From an uncultured Kroppenstedtia sp. (GTDB lineage: Bacteria > Bacillota > Bacilli > Thermoactinomycetales > DSM-45169), in the NCBI GenBank assembly GCA_959600065.1, contig CAUGKZ010000041.1:1-9098 (forward strand): a stretch of DNA of 9,098 nt, in the 5' to 3' direction. This document shows positions 1 through 6,849 of this stretch, piece after piece. Below the pieces are notes generated by a model that was not told the DNA's origin, did not search any database, and worked only from the letters and a program-made list of their open reading frames with translations. A program made the translations under genes and the position numbers. Within the stretch, counting starts at the first letter, position 1; every line of letters begins with the position of its first letter.

Positions 1-246
1 ACTTGCCATGTGATCACTGGCCCTGCTCCACTTCCATGGGATACTTCTCCCCGACTTTGTCCCCCTGCTCGACGGTCGATTTGGAGTGGCCTCACCTGGG
101 GCATCGGAGCAATCAACACACCTGCTCCAGGACGTACCTGGTCATTCAATGAAGGAGAAGAAGATCCTTTGCGCTTTTTGCAGGAGATCGGTGTCCATGT
201 GAATGCATGGGATCTGTATAAATGGGGAGCAACCGGGGAACAATGA
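1..246 (+). CDS. 3' end of an unrecognised gene, running in from the left edge
   Basis: Frame 1 is open from the first base to a TGA at 244-246, giving 81 residues with no visible start of its own, so this is probably the tail of a longer gene. I do not recognise the family with confidence. The second half (from about residue 37) looks protein-like, with a TWGIGAIN segment, an acidic EGEEDPLRFLQEIG segment and a final NAWDLYKWG. The pair 'TWGI ... DPLRFL' faintly resembles the closing strands of M23-type peptidases (usually HLHWGI, then a DPLxxL end), but the HxH metal ligands are not present. The first half is Pro/Arg/Ser-rich and looks less natural, so a frameshift or a chance open frame is possible. 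The sigma-F-type promoter of csfB lies over its last codons. Confidence 0.35.
   Translation, partial: TCHVITGPAPLPWDTSPRLCPPARRSIWSGLTWGIGAINTPAPGRTWSFNEGEEDPLRFLQEIGVHVNAWDLYKWGATGEQ
216..245 (+). promoter_or_regulatory. Sigma-F/sigma-G (forespore) promoter of csfB
   Basis: A -35-like GTATA at 216-220 is followed by exactly 15 bases and then GGGAACAATG at 236-245. This fits the known forespore sigma-F/sigma-G pattern (GYWTA, about 15 bases, GGNRANAWTW) at every fixed position except the final base. Transcription would begin about 25 bases before the csfB TTG codon. In B. subtilis csfB is a known sigma-F-dependent gene, so motif and context agree. The site overlaps the stop codon of the preceding frame. 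Confidence 0.8.
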
Positions 247-275
247 ATTAAAAAATTGAAAAGGGTGGGTCGATC

Positions 276-479
276 TTGGATAAAAATGATCAGATCCGCT
301 GCATCGTGTGTAATGAATGGCACGAACAAGGAATCGGAGTTCTGGATGGATTTATCTGCGAAACATGTGAACAAGAAATCGTTCAAACCGATGTGAAGGA
401 TCAAAAGTATCCACACTTTGTGACGCGCTTAAAGTTGTTATGGATGGATGGGAAGAACCAGATCGAACGGGGACTGTAA
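276..479 (+). CDS. csfB: CsfB/Gin, anti-sigma-G factor (zinc-finger protein)
   Basis: This 67-residue protein matches the Gin/CsfB family, which in B. subtilis binds sigma-G (and sigma-E) to keep late sporulation sigma factors inactive at the wrong time or in the wrong compartment. Two CxxC pairs are visible, C9-x2-C12 and C28-x2-C31, the family's zinc knuckle, around a GIGVLDGFICETCE core. The C-terminal half carries the expected basic segment with a YPHFVTRLK stretch. The start is a TTG at 276 preceded by AAGGGTGGG at 261-269, about 6 bases away; no ATG in this frame precedes the CxxC pairs. The length is that of the family. A forespore promoter lies just upstream and a terminator overlaps the stop codon, so it can be transcribed as a single gene. 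In B. subtilis xpaC and yaaN follow; here they are missing. Confidence 0.9.
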   Translation: MDKNDQIRCIVCNEWHEQGIGVLDGFICETCEQEIVQTDVKDQKYPHFVTRLKLLWMDGKNQIERGL

Positions 480-500
480 ACAGTTCCCGTCTCTTTTTTT
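467..500 (+). terminator. Rho-independent terminator of csfB
   Basis: ACGGGGACTG (467-476) pairs with CAGTTCCCGT (481-490) as a 10-bp stem with one G-T wobble. The 4-base loop TAAA contains the csfB stop codon. CTCTTTTTTT follows at 491-500. The ribosome binding site of the next gene begins directly after the T-run, so the terminator also separates csfB from the decarboxylase gene. Confidence 0.8.
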
Positions 501-513
501 GGGGGGGAGACAT

Positions 514-1929
514 ATGAATCAGAAAGAGGCTCCGCTGTTTGAAGCTCTCTGCTTTCATAAAGGTCAGAAACGGGGAAACTACCATGTCCCAGGACATAAG
601 CAGGGACAGGCTTTTGATCCTTTGGGGCGGGATCTCTTCGGGGAGTTACTTACCATCGATCTGACGGAGATCGCGGAGTTGGATGACTTGCATCAACCTG
701 AAGGTGTGATTCAGCAGGCCCAGGAATTAGCTGCGGCGGCCTTTGGTGCCGATCAGACTTTTTTTCTGGTGGGAGGGAGTACAGCGGGGAATATCAGTCT
801 GATCTTGGCCTCCTGTCAACCGAAGGATCAGTTAATCATCCATCGAGCCTCCCACCAATCTGTCTTCAATGGCTGCCACCTGGCCGGGGTTCGTCCGGTT
901 TTTCTGTCTGGAAGGGGAGATGTTCCCTTGGGGGGAGAAATCACCGGAGAAGACCTGGAGGAAGCGCTCCTGCGTCACCCTGGAGTGAAGGGGGTGTTTC
1001 TTACAAGTCCCGATTACTTTGGCAGGTTGCAACCGATTTCTTCATTAGCAGAAATATGTCATCATCACGGGGTGCCACTGATGGTGGATGAGGCCCATGG
1101 TGCTCACTTCCAATTCCATCCCCAGCTGCCGCCCTCGGCATTGACCCAAGGAGCGGATGGGGTGGTTCAGTCGACTCACAAAATGTTGACAGCCATGACC
1201 ATGGGGTCCATGCTCCACCTGAAGGGAAGACGGCTGGACTGGGACCGGGTGGCCAAAGCTTTAGGAATGATTCAATCAAGTAGTCCGTCCTATCCTTTGA
1301 TGGCTTCTCTGGACTTGGCACGGCGTTGGATGGTGATGGAAGGATCCGAGCAACTGCAAAAAACCCTGCACCAGGTAGCACTGATTCGGGAAGAAGTGGC
1401 AGGGATGAGACATTTACAAGAAGAGTTGCAACCGGGAAGCGACCCTTTGAAAATGAGCATCAAGGCGGATCGGAGCGTCTCAGGGTACAGAATGCTGAGC
1501 TGGTTGGAGAAAAGAGGGATTGACGCGGAATTGGCGGATGATAAGAAGGTGTTATTCGTTCTCTCTCCTGGGATGGAAGAGGGCGAGTCGCTTCGGTTGA
1601 TCGAGATTCTGCGTCGGTTGGACCAAGTGGTTCCAGAATGGGAGGAAGATCCCTGCCCACCGGTCCCCGAGATCCCGGTGCTGAGTGAAAGTCATATGTC
1701 CTGGGAACGTCTCCGGTGGGTGACTGGGGAAACCGTGTCGTTTCCGCAAGCGGAAGGGAGGATCGCCGGGGAGATGGTGGTTCCTTATCCGCCTGGGGTT
1801 CCAGCGGTGTTGCCCGGTGAGATATTAAGTACAGAACAGATCCGACACATTCTTCACACACTTGACAAAGGTGGGCGGGTCCGAGGCTTGACCCCCGGTT
1901 TCCCCCCAGGTCTGCACGTGATAAAATAA
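514..1929 (+). CDS. YaaO-type Orn/Lys/Arg decarboxylase family protein (PLP-dependent, fold type I)
   Basis: A 471-residue protein of the Orn/Lys/Arg decarboxylase major-domain family, the YaaO/SpeA-like branch. Family members decarboxylate basic amino acids to polyamine precursors such as agmatine or cadaverine; the substrate of this branch cannot be read from sequence. Visible motifs, in order: YHVPGHKQG (23-31), DLTEIAELDDLHQPEG (49-64), FLVGGSTAGN (84-93), VDEAHGAH with the PLP-nitrogen-binding aspartate D192, and STHKM with the Schiff-base lysine K223. The C-terminal quarter includes the VPYPPGVP motif typical of the family. Start: the ATG at 514 has a GGGGGGGAG Shine-Dalgarno at 501-509 and leads straight into the conserved N-terminus; an in-frame ATG at 448 would lie inside csfB and adds residues of no likeness. 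A csfB terminator lies between this gene and the only good upstream promoter, so it depends on read-through or an unseen promoter. It sits next to tmk in many Bacillales but need not be functionally linked to it. Confidence 0.88.
   Translation: MNQKEAPLFEALCFHKGQKRGNYHVPGHKQGQAFDPLGRDLFGELLTIDLTEIAELDDLHQPEGVIQQAQELAAAAFGADQTFFLVGGSTAGNISLILASCQPKDQLIIHRASHQSVFNGCHLAGVRPVFLSGRGDVPLGGEITGEDLEEALLRHPGVKGVFLTSPDYFGRLQPISSLAEICHHHGVPLMVDEAHGAHFQFHPQLPPSALTQGADGVVQSTHKMLTAMTMGSMLHLKGRRLDWDRVAKALGMIQSSSPSYPLMASLDLARRWMVMEGSEQLQKTLHQVALIREEVAGMRHLQEELQPGSDPLKMSIKADRSVSGYRMLSWLEKRGIDAELADDKKVLFVLSPGMEEGESLRLIEILRRLDQVVPEWEEDPCPPVPEIPVLSESHMSWERLRWVTGETVSFPQAEGRIAGEMVVPYPPGVPAVLPGEILSTEQIRHILHTLDKGGRVRGLTPGFPPGLHVIK
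1919..1927 (+). promoter_or_regulatory. Possible extended -10 promoter reading into the 1930-2246 gap
   Basis: TGATAAAAT (1919-1927) has the TGn extension plus a TAAAAT -10 box. It lies over the last codons of the decarboxylase gene. At a 17-base distance upstream only a weak TTTCCC is found, so the call rests on the extended -10 alone. A start near 1934-1936 would give an RNA covering the hairpin-rich gap and possibly continuing into tmk. Confidence 0.3.
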
Positions 1930-1933
1930 TAGT

Positions 1934-2230
1934 AAATATCAGGGCTGTTGATAAACCATAAAATGGGTGATGGAAGGCGGTTCCTCCCAAGGGATCCTTG
2001 ATTCGAAGTGAAGATTGACCCTCGGCATTACCATTTCAATGGAGGTCGTGCCCCAGGCACCACCCTTCCGATGGGCTGAAGCTCTGGAATGAGAGCGGGT
2101 CGACGTAAATTACAGCACTTCTAGGATGCTAGTTCCCTGGTTGCTTTCGTCACTTGGTGTATCGGAGCGGATCGAATAGGATCTTTCCGCTTAAATAGGG
2201 CGAATCAACACGCTCGGCTTAGATTAATAA
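1934..2230 (+). ncRNA. Hairpin-rich non-coding region, candidate structured RNA or long tmk leader (unidentified)
   Basis: The 317 bases between the decarboxylase gene and tmk hold no credible reading frame on either strand. They contain a series of short inverted repeats: CAAGG/CCTTG (1988-2000, 3-base loop), CCATT/AATGG (2031-2042, 2-base gap), GTGCC/GGCAC (2048-2060, 3-base loop, extended by GGT/ACC across a C-C mismatch to 2044-2064), GCTCT/AGAGC (2081-2096, 6-base loop), CTAG/CTAG (2121-2132) and AGCGGA/TCCGCT (2166-2191). Such spacing and density look more like a folded RNA than a random spacer. I do not recognise a named riboswitch: there is no T-box AGGGTGGnACCGCG and no terminator T-run before tmk. 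Options are an independent small RNA, a long 5' leader of tmk, or the non-coding remnant of a mobile element. Strand is assumed from the neighbours. Ends are approximate. Confidence 0.4.
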
Positions 2231-2246
2231 ACTATGGAGGAGCGCT

Positions 2247-3229
<983 letters not shown>

Positions 3230-3250
3230 AGGAAAAAACGGGGGCTGAAC

Positions 3251-4273
3251 ATGTCTTTTGCAGAGATTCGTGGACAGGACCAGGTGATGCAGTTACTGAA
3301 AAACGCTTTGAAGAATGAAAGGGTTGCCCACGCCTATTGTTTTGCGGGTCCGGAAGGCGTTGGAAAGAAAAAGGCTGCCATCGAATGGGCCAAGGCACTC
3401 AATTGTGAAAATCAGGATCAAGCACCTTGTGATCATTGCCGATCCTGCAGAAGGATCGGCAACGGAAATCATCCTGATATCACCATACTGGAACCCGATG
3501 GATCCTCTATCAAAATCGGACAAGTACGAGAACTGCAACGGAGGTTTTCCTTCTCCCCACCTGATGAGGTCACCCGAGTGGTGATTCTGCATCAGGCAGA
3601 GACACTCACCCTGCAGGCGGCCAATAGTCTTTTGAAGTTTTTGGAGGAACCTGTGACCCGGATGGTGGCTGTTCTCATCACGGAACAGATTCATTCCCTC
3701 CTTCCCACGATCCTCTCGCGTTGTCAATTGCTCCGCTTTCGTCCTCTGCCTCCGGCATGGATTGAATCTTCGTTGGTAGATACTGGAGTTGACCCGGCCT
3801 ATGCGCGGATTGCGGCCCACTTGGTCTCCGGGGTGGAGGCTGCGGAAAGATTAGCAAGGGGCGACAAATTTGCTCCTGTTTGCGAGCGAATGATAAGATG
3901 GATGGGGGAGATCCCCTCCGGCAAATCGAATCCACTGGTGGAGATCCAGACGGTTTGGTTGGCTGACTTTGACCCGGGAGAGATGAATCTTTTGTTGGAT
4001 CTGTCTCTTTTGTGGTTGAGAGACTTGCTACATGAGCGTTTGGGTGTCATCGGAGATTCGGTCTTCGTCGGATGGAAGGAATCTCGTCAGCACCAAGCGT
4101 CCCGCTGGACTCTCTCTAGCTTGCTCAATGGGATGGACGCGGTGATTCAGGCTAGGCAAGCTTTGGCTGGACCCGTTCAACCCCAAGCAGTTTTGGAGAG
4201 GATGGTGCTGTCTATGCAAGGGGGACCCAAACATGTTGTCAGTCGTAGGCGTCCGTTTCAGACAAGCGGGTAA
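3251..4273 (+). CDS. holB: DNA polymerase III, delta' subunit (clamp loader)
   Basis: A 340-residue clamp-loader subunit that, with tau/gamma and delta, opens the beta sliding clamp and places it on primed DNA. The N-terminal AAA+ part shows HAYCFAGPEGVGKKKAA with a P-loop at 33-41 in which the usual Thr/Ser after GK is Lys, the degenerate form expected of delta' subunits that do not drive hydrolysis. A zinc module has cysteines C52, C60, C63 and C66. The AANSLLKFLEEP stretch and the SRC arginine-finger motif (S156-R157-C158) follow; SRC is the residue set delta' uses to act on the neighbouring ATPase. The C-terminal third is the weakly conserved collar domain. Start: ATG at 3251 with GGGGG six bases upstream. 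The 3' end overlaps the start of ricT by 41 bases. Confidence 0.95.
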   Translation: MSFAEIRGQDQVMQLLKNALKNERVAHAYCFAGPEGVGKKKAAIEWAKALNCENQDQAPCDHCRSCRRIGNGNHPDITILEPDGSSIKIGQVRELQRRFSFSPPDEVTRVVILHQAETLTLQAANSLLKFLEEPVTRMVAVLITEQIHSLLPTILSRCQLLRFRPLPPAWIESSLVDTGVDPAYARIAAHLVSGVEAAERLARGDKFAPVCERMIRWMGEIPSGKSNPLVEIQTVWLADFDPGEMNLLLDLSLLWLRDLLHERLGVIGDSVFVGWKESRQHQASRWTLSSLLNGMDAVIQARQALAGPVQPQAVLERMVLSMQGGPKHVVSRRRPFQTSG

Positions 4274-5036
4274 AATATATTATTTTGATCCTGGCGATTT
4301 GGCGATCCAGAGGAATCAATCTGTGATCGTCGAAACCGTTCGTGGTATCGAATTTGGGACGGTGGTCATCGGCATCCGCCACGTGAGCGAAGAAGAGGTG
4401 GTTTTGCCTTTAAGGCCGGTACTCCGGACGGCCACTCCAGAAGATGTGGAACAGATGGAGACCAACCTGAAGGCGGCGGGGGAGGCTTTATCCATCTGTG
4501 AAGAAAAGATACAAAACCATGGGTTGGAGATGAAACTCGTGGATGCGGAGTACACCTTCGACCGGAACAAAATCATCTTCTACTTCACCGCAGATGGCCG
4601 GGTTGATTTTAGAGAGCTGGTCCGTGATTTGGCATCAGTATTCCGGACTCGAATCGAATTACGTCAAATCGGGGTTCGGGACGAAGCCAAAATGCTTGGT
4701 GGAATCGGACCCTGTGGCCGGGTTTTGTGCTGTTCGTCCTTTTTGGGGGATTTTGAACCGGTATCGATTAAAATGGCGAAGGATCAGAATCTCTCCTTGA
4801 ACCCGGCTAAGATCTCCGGTTTATGCGGTCGCTTGATGTGTTGTCTCAAATTTGAAAATGACACCTATGTAGAGGCCAAGCAGTTGATGCCGGATGTCGG
4901 TACCCGGGTCACCACTCCGGAAGGTGACGGTCGGGTGGTGGTATTAAATCTGTTGGAACGTCGGGTACAGGTCGAGCTGGCCGAATCGGGCCGGAGGGTG
5001 GAACATCCGGCAGAAGTCGTGAAAGCCCAGGTTTAG
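4233..5036 (+). CDS. ricT: RicT (YaaT), PSP1-domain protein of the RicAFT complex
   Basis: A 267-residue PSP1-domain protein. In B. subtilis RicT forms an Fe-S-containing complex with RicA (YmcA) and RicF (YlbF) that partners RNase Y in mRNA maturation and promotes the Spo0A phosphorelay, competence and biofilm formation. Very strong family likeness: the N-terminus [63 protein letters not shown], and the two cysteine clusters CGRVLCC (C161, C166, C167) and CGRLMCC (C198, C203, C204), which supply cluster ligands in the family. The start at 4233 lies inside holB, with AAGGGGGAC at 4218-4226 as Shine-Dalgarno, and gives exactly the expected N-terminus. The two frames therefore share 41 bases. 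The other complex partners are not in this window. Confidence 0.96.
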   Translation: MLSVVGVRFRQAGKIYYFDPGDLAIQRNQSVIVETVRGIEFGTVVIGIRHVSEEEVVLPLRPVLRTATPEDVEQMETNLKAAGEALSICEEKIQNHGLEMKLVDAEYTFDRNKIIFYFTADGRVDFRELVRDLASVFRTRIELRQIGVRDEAKMLGGIGPCGRVLCCSSFLGDFEPVSIKMAKDQNLSLNPAKISGLCGRLMCCLKFENDTYVEAKQLMPDVGTRVTTPEGDGRVVVLNLLERRVQVELAESGRRVEHPAEVVKAQV

Positions 5037-5125
5037 ATGAACCAACTATCCTTGGGGACCTGACGGAGAGAGCCTCATGTTCCTGGGCGATCCTGAACAG
5101 ACAGCGGGTGATTGAGGTGGGGGGC

Positions 5126-5470
5126 TTGGACAAGCGGGCCATTTTATCCCGGATGACCCGGATTGAAGACCAAATCGGAGAATTGTATAAAGAACTGGGT
5201 GGTTTGAAGCTGGAAATTGTTCAAATGCTGGAGGAAAATACACGGTTGGTTTTGGAAAATGAGGCATTGAAGGAACAAATGGAACAGAAACAAACAGGGA
5301 AACCGGAATCCGATTCCCAGGAGATCGCCGGTGAGGGACATGACAATTTGGCACGTCTCTATCACGAGGGATTTCATATTTGCAATGTCCATTACGGGAG
5401 CATGCGCGAAGAGGGTGACTGCTTGTTTTGCCTCTCCTTCTTGAACAAAACATCTCAGGAGGATGACTGA
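5126..5470 (+). CDS. yabA: YabA, replication initiation control protein
   Basis: A 114-residue negative regulator of replication initiation: in B. subtilis YabA bridges DnaA and the beta clamp (DnaN) and hinders cooperative DnaA binding at oriC. The N-terminal half (about residues 5-56) is a leucine/isoleucine heptad coiled coil for tetramerisation, including [16 protein letters not shown] polar linker follows, then the conserved C-terminal zinc domain [20 protein letters not shown] (71-90) with H84, C86, H89 and the CLFC pair C99/C102. Start: TTG at 5126 with GAGGTG at 5114-5119 (6 bases), giving the N-terminus MDKR like the B. subtilis protein (MDKK); a GTG at 5108 adds six residues and has no ribosome site. 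There are 89 bases between ricT and this start with no terminator seen, so co-transcription is likely. yabB, which follows in B. subtilis, is missing. Confidence 0.94.
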   Translation: MDKRAILSRMTRIEDQIGELYKELGGLKLEIVQMLEENTRLVLENEALKEQMEQKQTGKPESDSQEIAGEGHDNLARLYHEGFHICNVHYGSMREEGDCLFCLSFLNKTSQEDD

Positions 5471-5499
5471 AGTGCCGGTGCTACCGGCACTTTCTTTCT
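5470..5499 (+). terminator. Rho-independent terminator after yabA
   Basis: AAGTGCCGGT (5470-5479) and ACCGGCACTT (5483-5492) form a perfect 10-bp stem around the 3-base loop GCT, followed by T-rich TTTCTTTCT at 5491-5499. The first stem base is the last base of the yabA stop codon. It closes the tmk-to-yabA series, although the following yazA gene begins only about 25 bases on with no obvious promoter, so partial read-through is likely. Confidence 0.8.
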
Positions 5500-5524
5500 G
5501 CTTCAGATGGAGTTGAGGAGATCA

Positions 5525-5803
5525 TTGGAAAGAAACTATGTGGTCTACATACTGGAATGTGGCGATGGCACACTCTATACCGGAATCACCAACAATCTAA
5601 AACAACGGCTTAGGCAACATCGACAGGGAACCGGAGCAAAATACACACGGGGCAGAGGGCCTTTCACTCTGAAATGGTTAGAAACAGGAATCACCCGTTC
5701 CCAAGCTCTGCGGCGGGAGCGGGAGATCAAACAGTTGAGCAGGGCACAAAAGATGGAACTGATTCAAAGGAGGACGCAGGGTGAAGGGACAAAAGAGTTT
5801 TGA
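5525..5803 (+). CDS. yazA: GIY-YIG nuclease-domain protein, YazA/UPF0213 type
   Basis: A 92-residue stand-alone GIY-YIG domain, as in B. subtilis YazA and E. coli YhbQ. The domain nicks DNA in its studied relatives; the cellular task of this small group is still poorly defined. The motif is present as VYIL (7-10) and YTGIT (18-22), with catalytic-type R28, H32 and the conserved GAKYTRGR (37-44); E67 in RREREIK is the likely metal-binding glutamate. Start: TTG at 5525 is preceded by GAGGAG at 5515-5520, and the resulting N-terminus MERNYVVYIL begins right at the first strand, as in relatives. An ATG at 5507 in frame would add six residues but has only pyrimidine-rich DNA upstream. The gene overlaps rsmI by 23 bases, as expected for a coupled pair. 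Confidence 0.87.
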   Translation: MERNYVVYILECGDGTLYTGITNNLKQRLRQHRQGTGAKYTRGRGPFTLKWLETGITRSQALRREREIKQLSRAQKMELIQRRTQGEGTKEF

Positions 5804-6668
5804 ATCTGAGGGCGGCGTGTTGTATGTGGTGGGCACACCGATCGGCAATCTGGGAGATTTGAGTGAACGGGCCAAGCAGATACTGACGGAAGTGGATCTG
5901 ATCGCCTGCGAGGATACACGGCATACACGGAAACTTTTATCCCATCTGGGGATTTCGAAGGCGATGACCAGTTATCACGAACATAATCGTTTGGCCCGTC
6001 TTTCCTCACTTCTTAGCCGGTTACAGGAGGGAGAGAACATCGCATTGGTGAGTGATGCGGGGATGCCCGGGATTTCCGATCCGGGAGAGGAGTTGATTCG
6101 CGAGGTGGTACAGGCGGGAATGCCTGTGATCCCTGTTCCGGGTCCAAATGCGGCTCTGAGTGCCTTGGTCGCCTCGGGGATTAAGCCGCAACCTTTTCTG
6201 TTTATCGGATTTCTCCCCAGAAATGCAAAAGAACGGAGGGCAGAATTGAACAAATGGAAAGAGACGCCCGCCACCTTGATCTTCTACGAGGCACCCCATC
6301 GAATTCAGCCGATGTTGAAGGATGTGTTGGAGGTGTTGGGCGATCGCCAAGCCGCCCTGGCCCGCGAACTGACGAAAAGGCACGAAGAGTGGATGAGAGC
6401 CCCTCTTTCTGTATGTCTCCGACTGTTGGAAGAGAGAAAGCCTCGGGGAGAGTGGACGGTGGTGGTGGAGGGGGCGCCTGCCGGTGGGAACCAGGTGGAA
6501 GAAGAACCGAATGTCACCTGGTGGCGAGCTTTGACGGTAAGGGAACATGTCGATTGGCATATTCACCGGGGAAAAAGCAAAAAAGAGGGCATCCAAGCGA
6601 CGGCGGCAGAACGCTCTCTTCCCAAGCGGGAAGTGTACAATGAGTATCACCGGGAGATGGATTCATGA
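5781..6668 (+). CDS. rsmI: 16S rRNA (cytidine-1402-2'-O)-methyltransferase RsmI
   Basis: A 295-residue SAM-dependent tetrapyrrole-methylase-fold enzyme (YabC/YraL family) that methylates the ribose of C1402 in the 16S rRNA decoding centre. Motifs: LYVVGTPIGNLGDL (14-26 region), CEDTRHTRKLL (42-52), SYHEHN (63-68), VSDAGMPGISDPG (89-101) and PVPGPNAALSAL (117-128). These are the family's substrate and SAM-binding loops in the correct order. Length is typical. Start: GTG at 5781 with a perfect AAAGGAGG at 5767-5774, six bases away, inside the end of yazA. The gene is followed at once by a terminator. Confidence 0.95.
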   Translation: MKGQKSFESEGGVLYVVGTPIGNLGDLSERAKQILTEVDLIACEDTRHTRKLLSHLGISKAMTSYHEHNRLARLSSLLSRLQEGENIALVSDAGMPGISDPGEELIREVVQAGMPVIPVPGPNAALSALVASGIKPQPFLFIGFLPRNAKERRAELNKWKETPATLIFYEAPHRIQPMLKDVLEVLGDRQAALARELTKRHEEWMRAPLSVCLRLLEERKPRGEWTVVVEGAPAGGNQVEEEPNVTWWRALTVREHVDWHIHRGKSKKEGIQATAAERSLPKREVYNEYHREMDS

Positions 6669-6709
6669 TCGAGGGGAGGTCTTTTTCCTTCTCTCGATTT
6701 CATTTTTCC
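6668..6709 (+). terminator. Rho-independent terminator after rsmI
   Basis: ATCGAGGGGAGG (6668-6679) pairs with CCTTCTCTCGAT (6687-6698) as a 12-bp stem with two G-T wobbles and a T-rich 7-base loop. TTTCATTTTTCCC follows. It starts on the last base of the rsmI stop codon and insulates the following PTS gene. Confidence 0.8.
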
Positions 6710-6752
6710 CAAAAGGAATGAGGCCCTTGGATATAGAATGTATAAAAGGTAT

Positions 6753-6781
6753 GAAGTCCTGTCTAGTTCATTGTGTATAAT
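6753..6781 (+). promoter_or_regulatory. Sigma-A promoter region of the PTS gene
   Basis: TATAAT at 6776-6781 is a perfect -10 box 55 bases before the ATG. At 17 bases upstream the -35 position reads GAAGTC (6753-6758), a poor match, which suggests a promoter that needs an activator or is otherwise weak. The leader of roughly 48 bases is too short for the antiterminator/terminator pair seen with GlcT-type control, and none is visible. Confidence 0.6.
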
Positions 6782-6788
6782 GCAGGAC
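6756..6788 (+). repeat. Inverted repeat flanking the PTS -10 box, candidate operator
   Basis: GTCCTG (6756-6761) and CAGGAC (6783-6788) are perfect 6-base arms separated by 21 bases. One arm lies over the -35 position and the other at the likely transcription start, bracketing TATAAT. Arms three helical turns apart or less around the core promoter are a common repressor layout. I do not know a regulator with this half-site, and the arms are short enough for chance. Confidence 0.35.
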
Positions 6789-6835
6789 GAATCATAAATA
6801 TTTGCAATACTAAATTCCTGGGGGTGTACAAAAAA

Positions 6836-6849
6836 ATGAAAGCGCTATT
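6836..6849 (+). promoter_or_regulatory. Weak cre-like (CcpA) site over the PTS start codon
   Basis: From 6837, TGAAAGCGCTATTG fits the catabolite-responsive element consensus TGWNANCGNTNWCA at all fixed positions except the last two. A CcpA site here would block early elongation and suits a sugar-uptake gene. The same bases simply encode Met-Lys-Ala-Leu, so coincidence is quite possible. Confidence 0.2.

Noticed and set aside
1460..1990. Minus-strand open frame of 176 codons opposite the decarboxylase gene
   Set aside because: It is a shadow of a confidently identified gene, has no ribosome site, and is Pro/Ser/Arg-rich without a family pattern.
1930..2246. T-box or other known riboswitch before tmk
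   Set aside because: No T-box sequence, no terminator before the gene, and tmk is not an aminoacyl-tRNA or amino-acid gene; no known class matched by eye.
5079..5099. TGTTC/GAACA inverted repeat between ricT and yabA
   Set aside because: Only five bases per arm with an 11-base gap, no T-run and no promoter nearby; expected by chance.
5975..6650. Long minus-strand open frames opposite rsmI
   Set aside because: They lie wholly antisense to a clear rsmI and show no protein-like motif.
6773..6835. Longer N-terminus of the PTS permease from a GTG at 6773
   Set aside because: The added codons include the TATAAT box, have no Shine-Dalgarno, and EIIC proteins begin at the ALLGKLQQIGK segment.
6782..6835. 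GlcT-type antiterminator (RAT) in the PTS leader
   Set aside because: The leader is too short and no competing terminator hairpin is present before the ATG.
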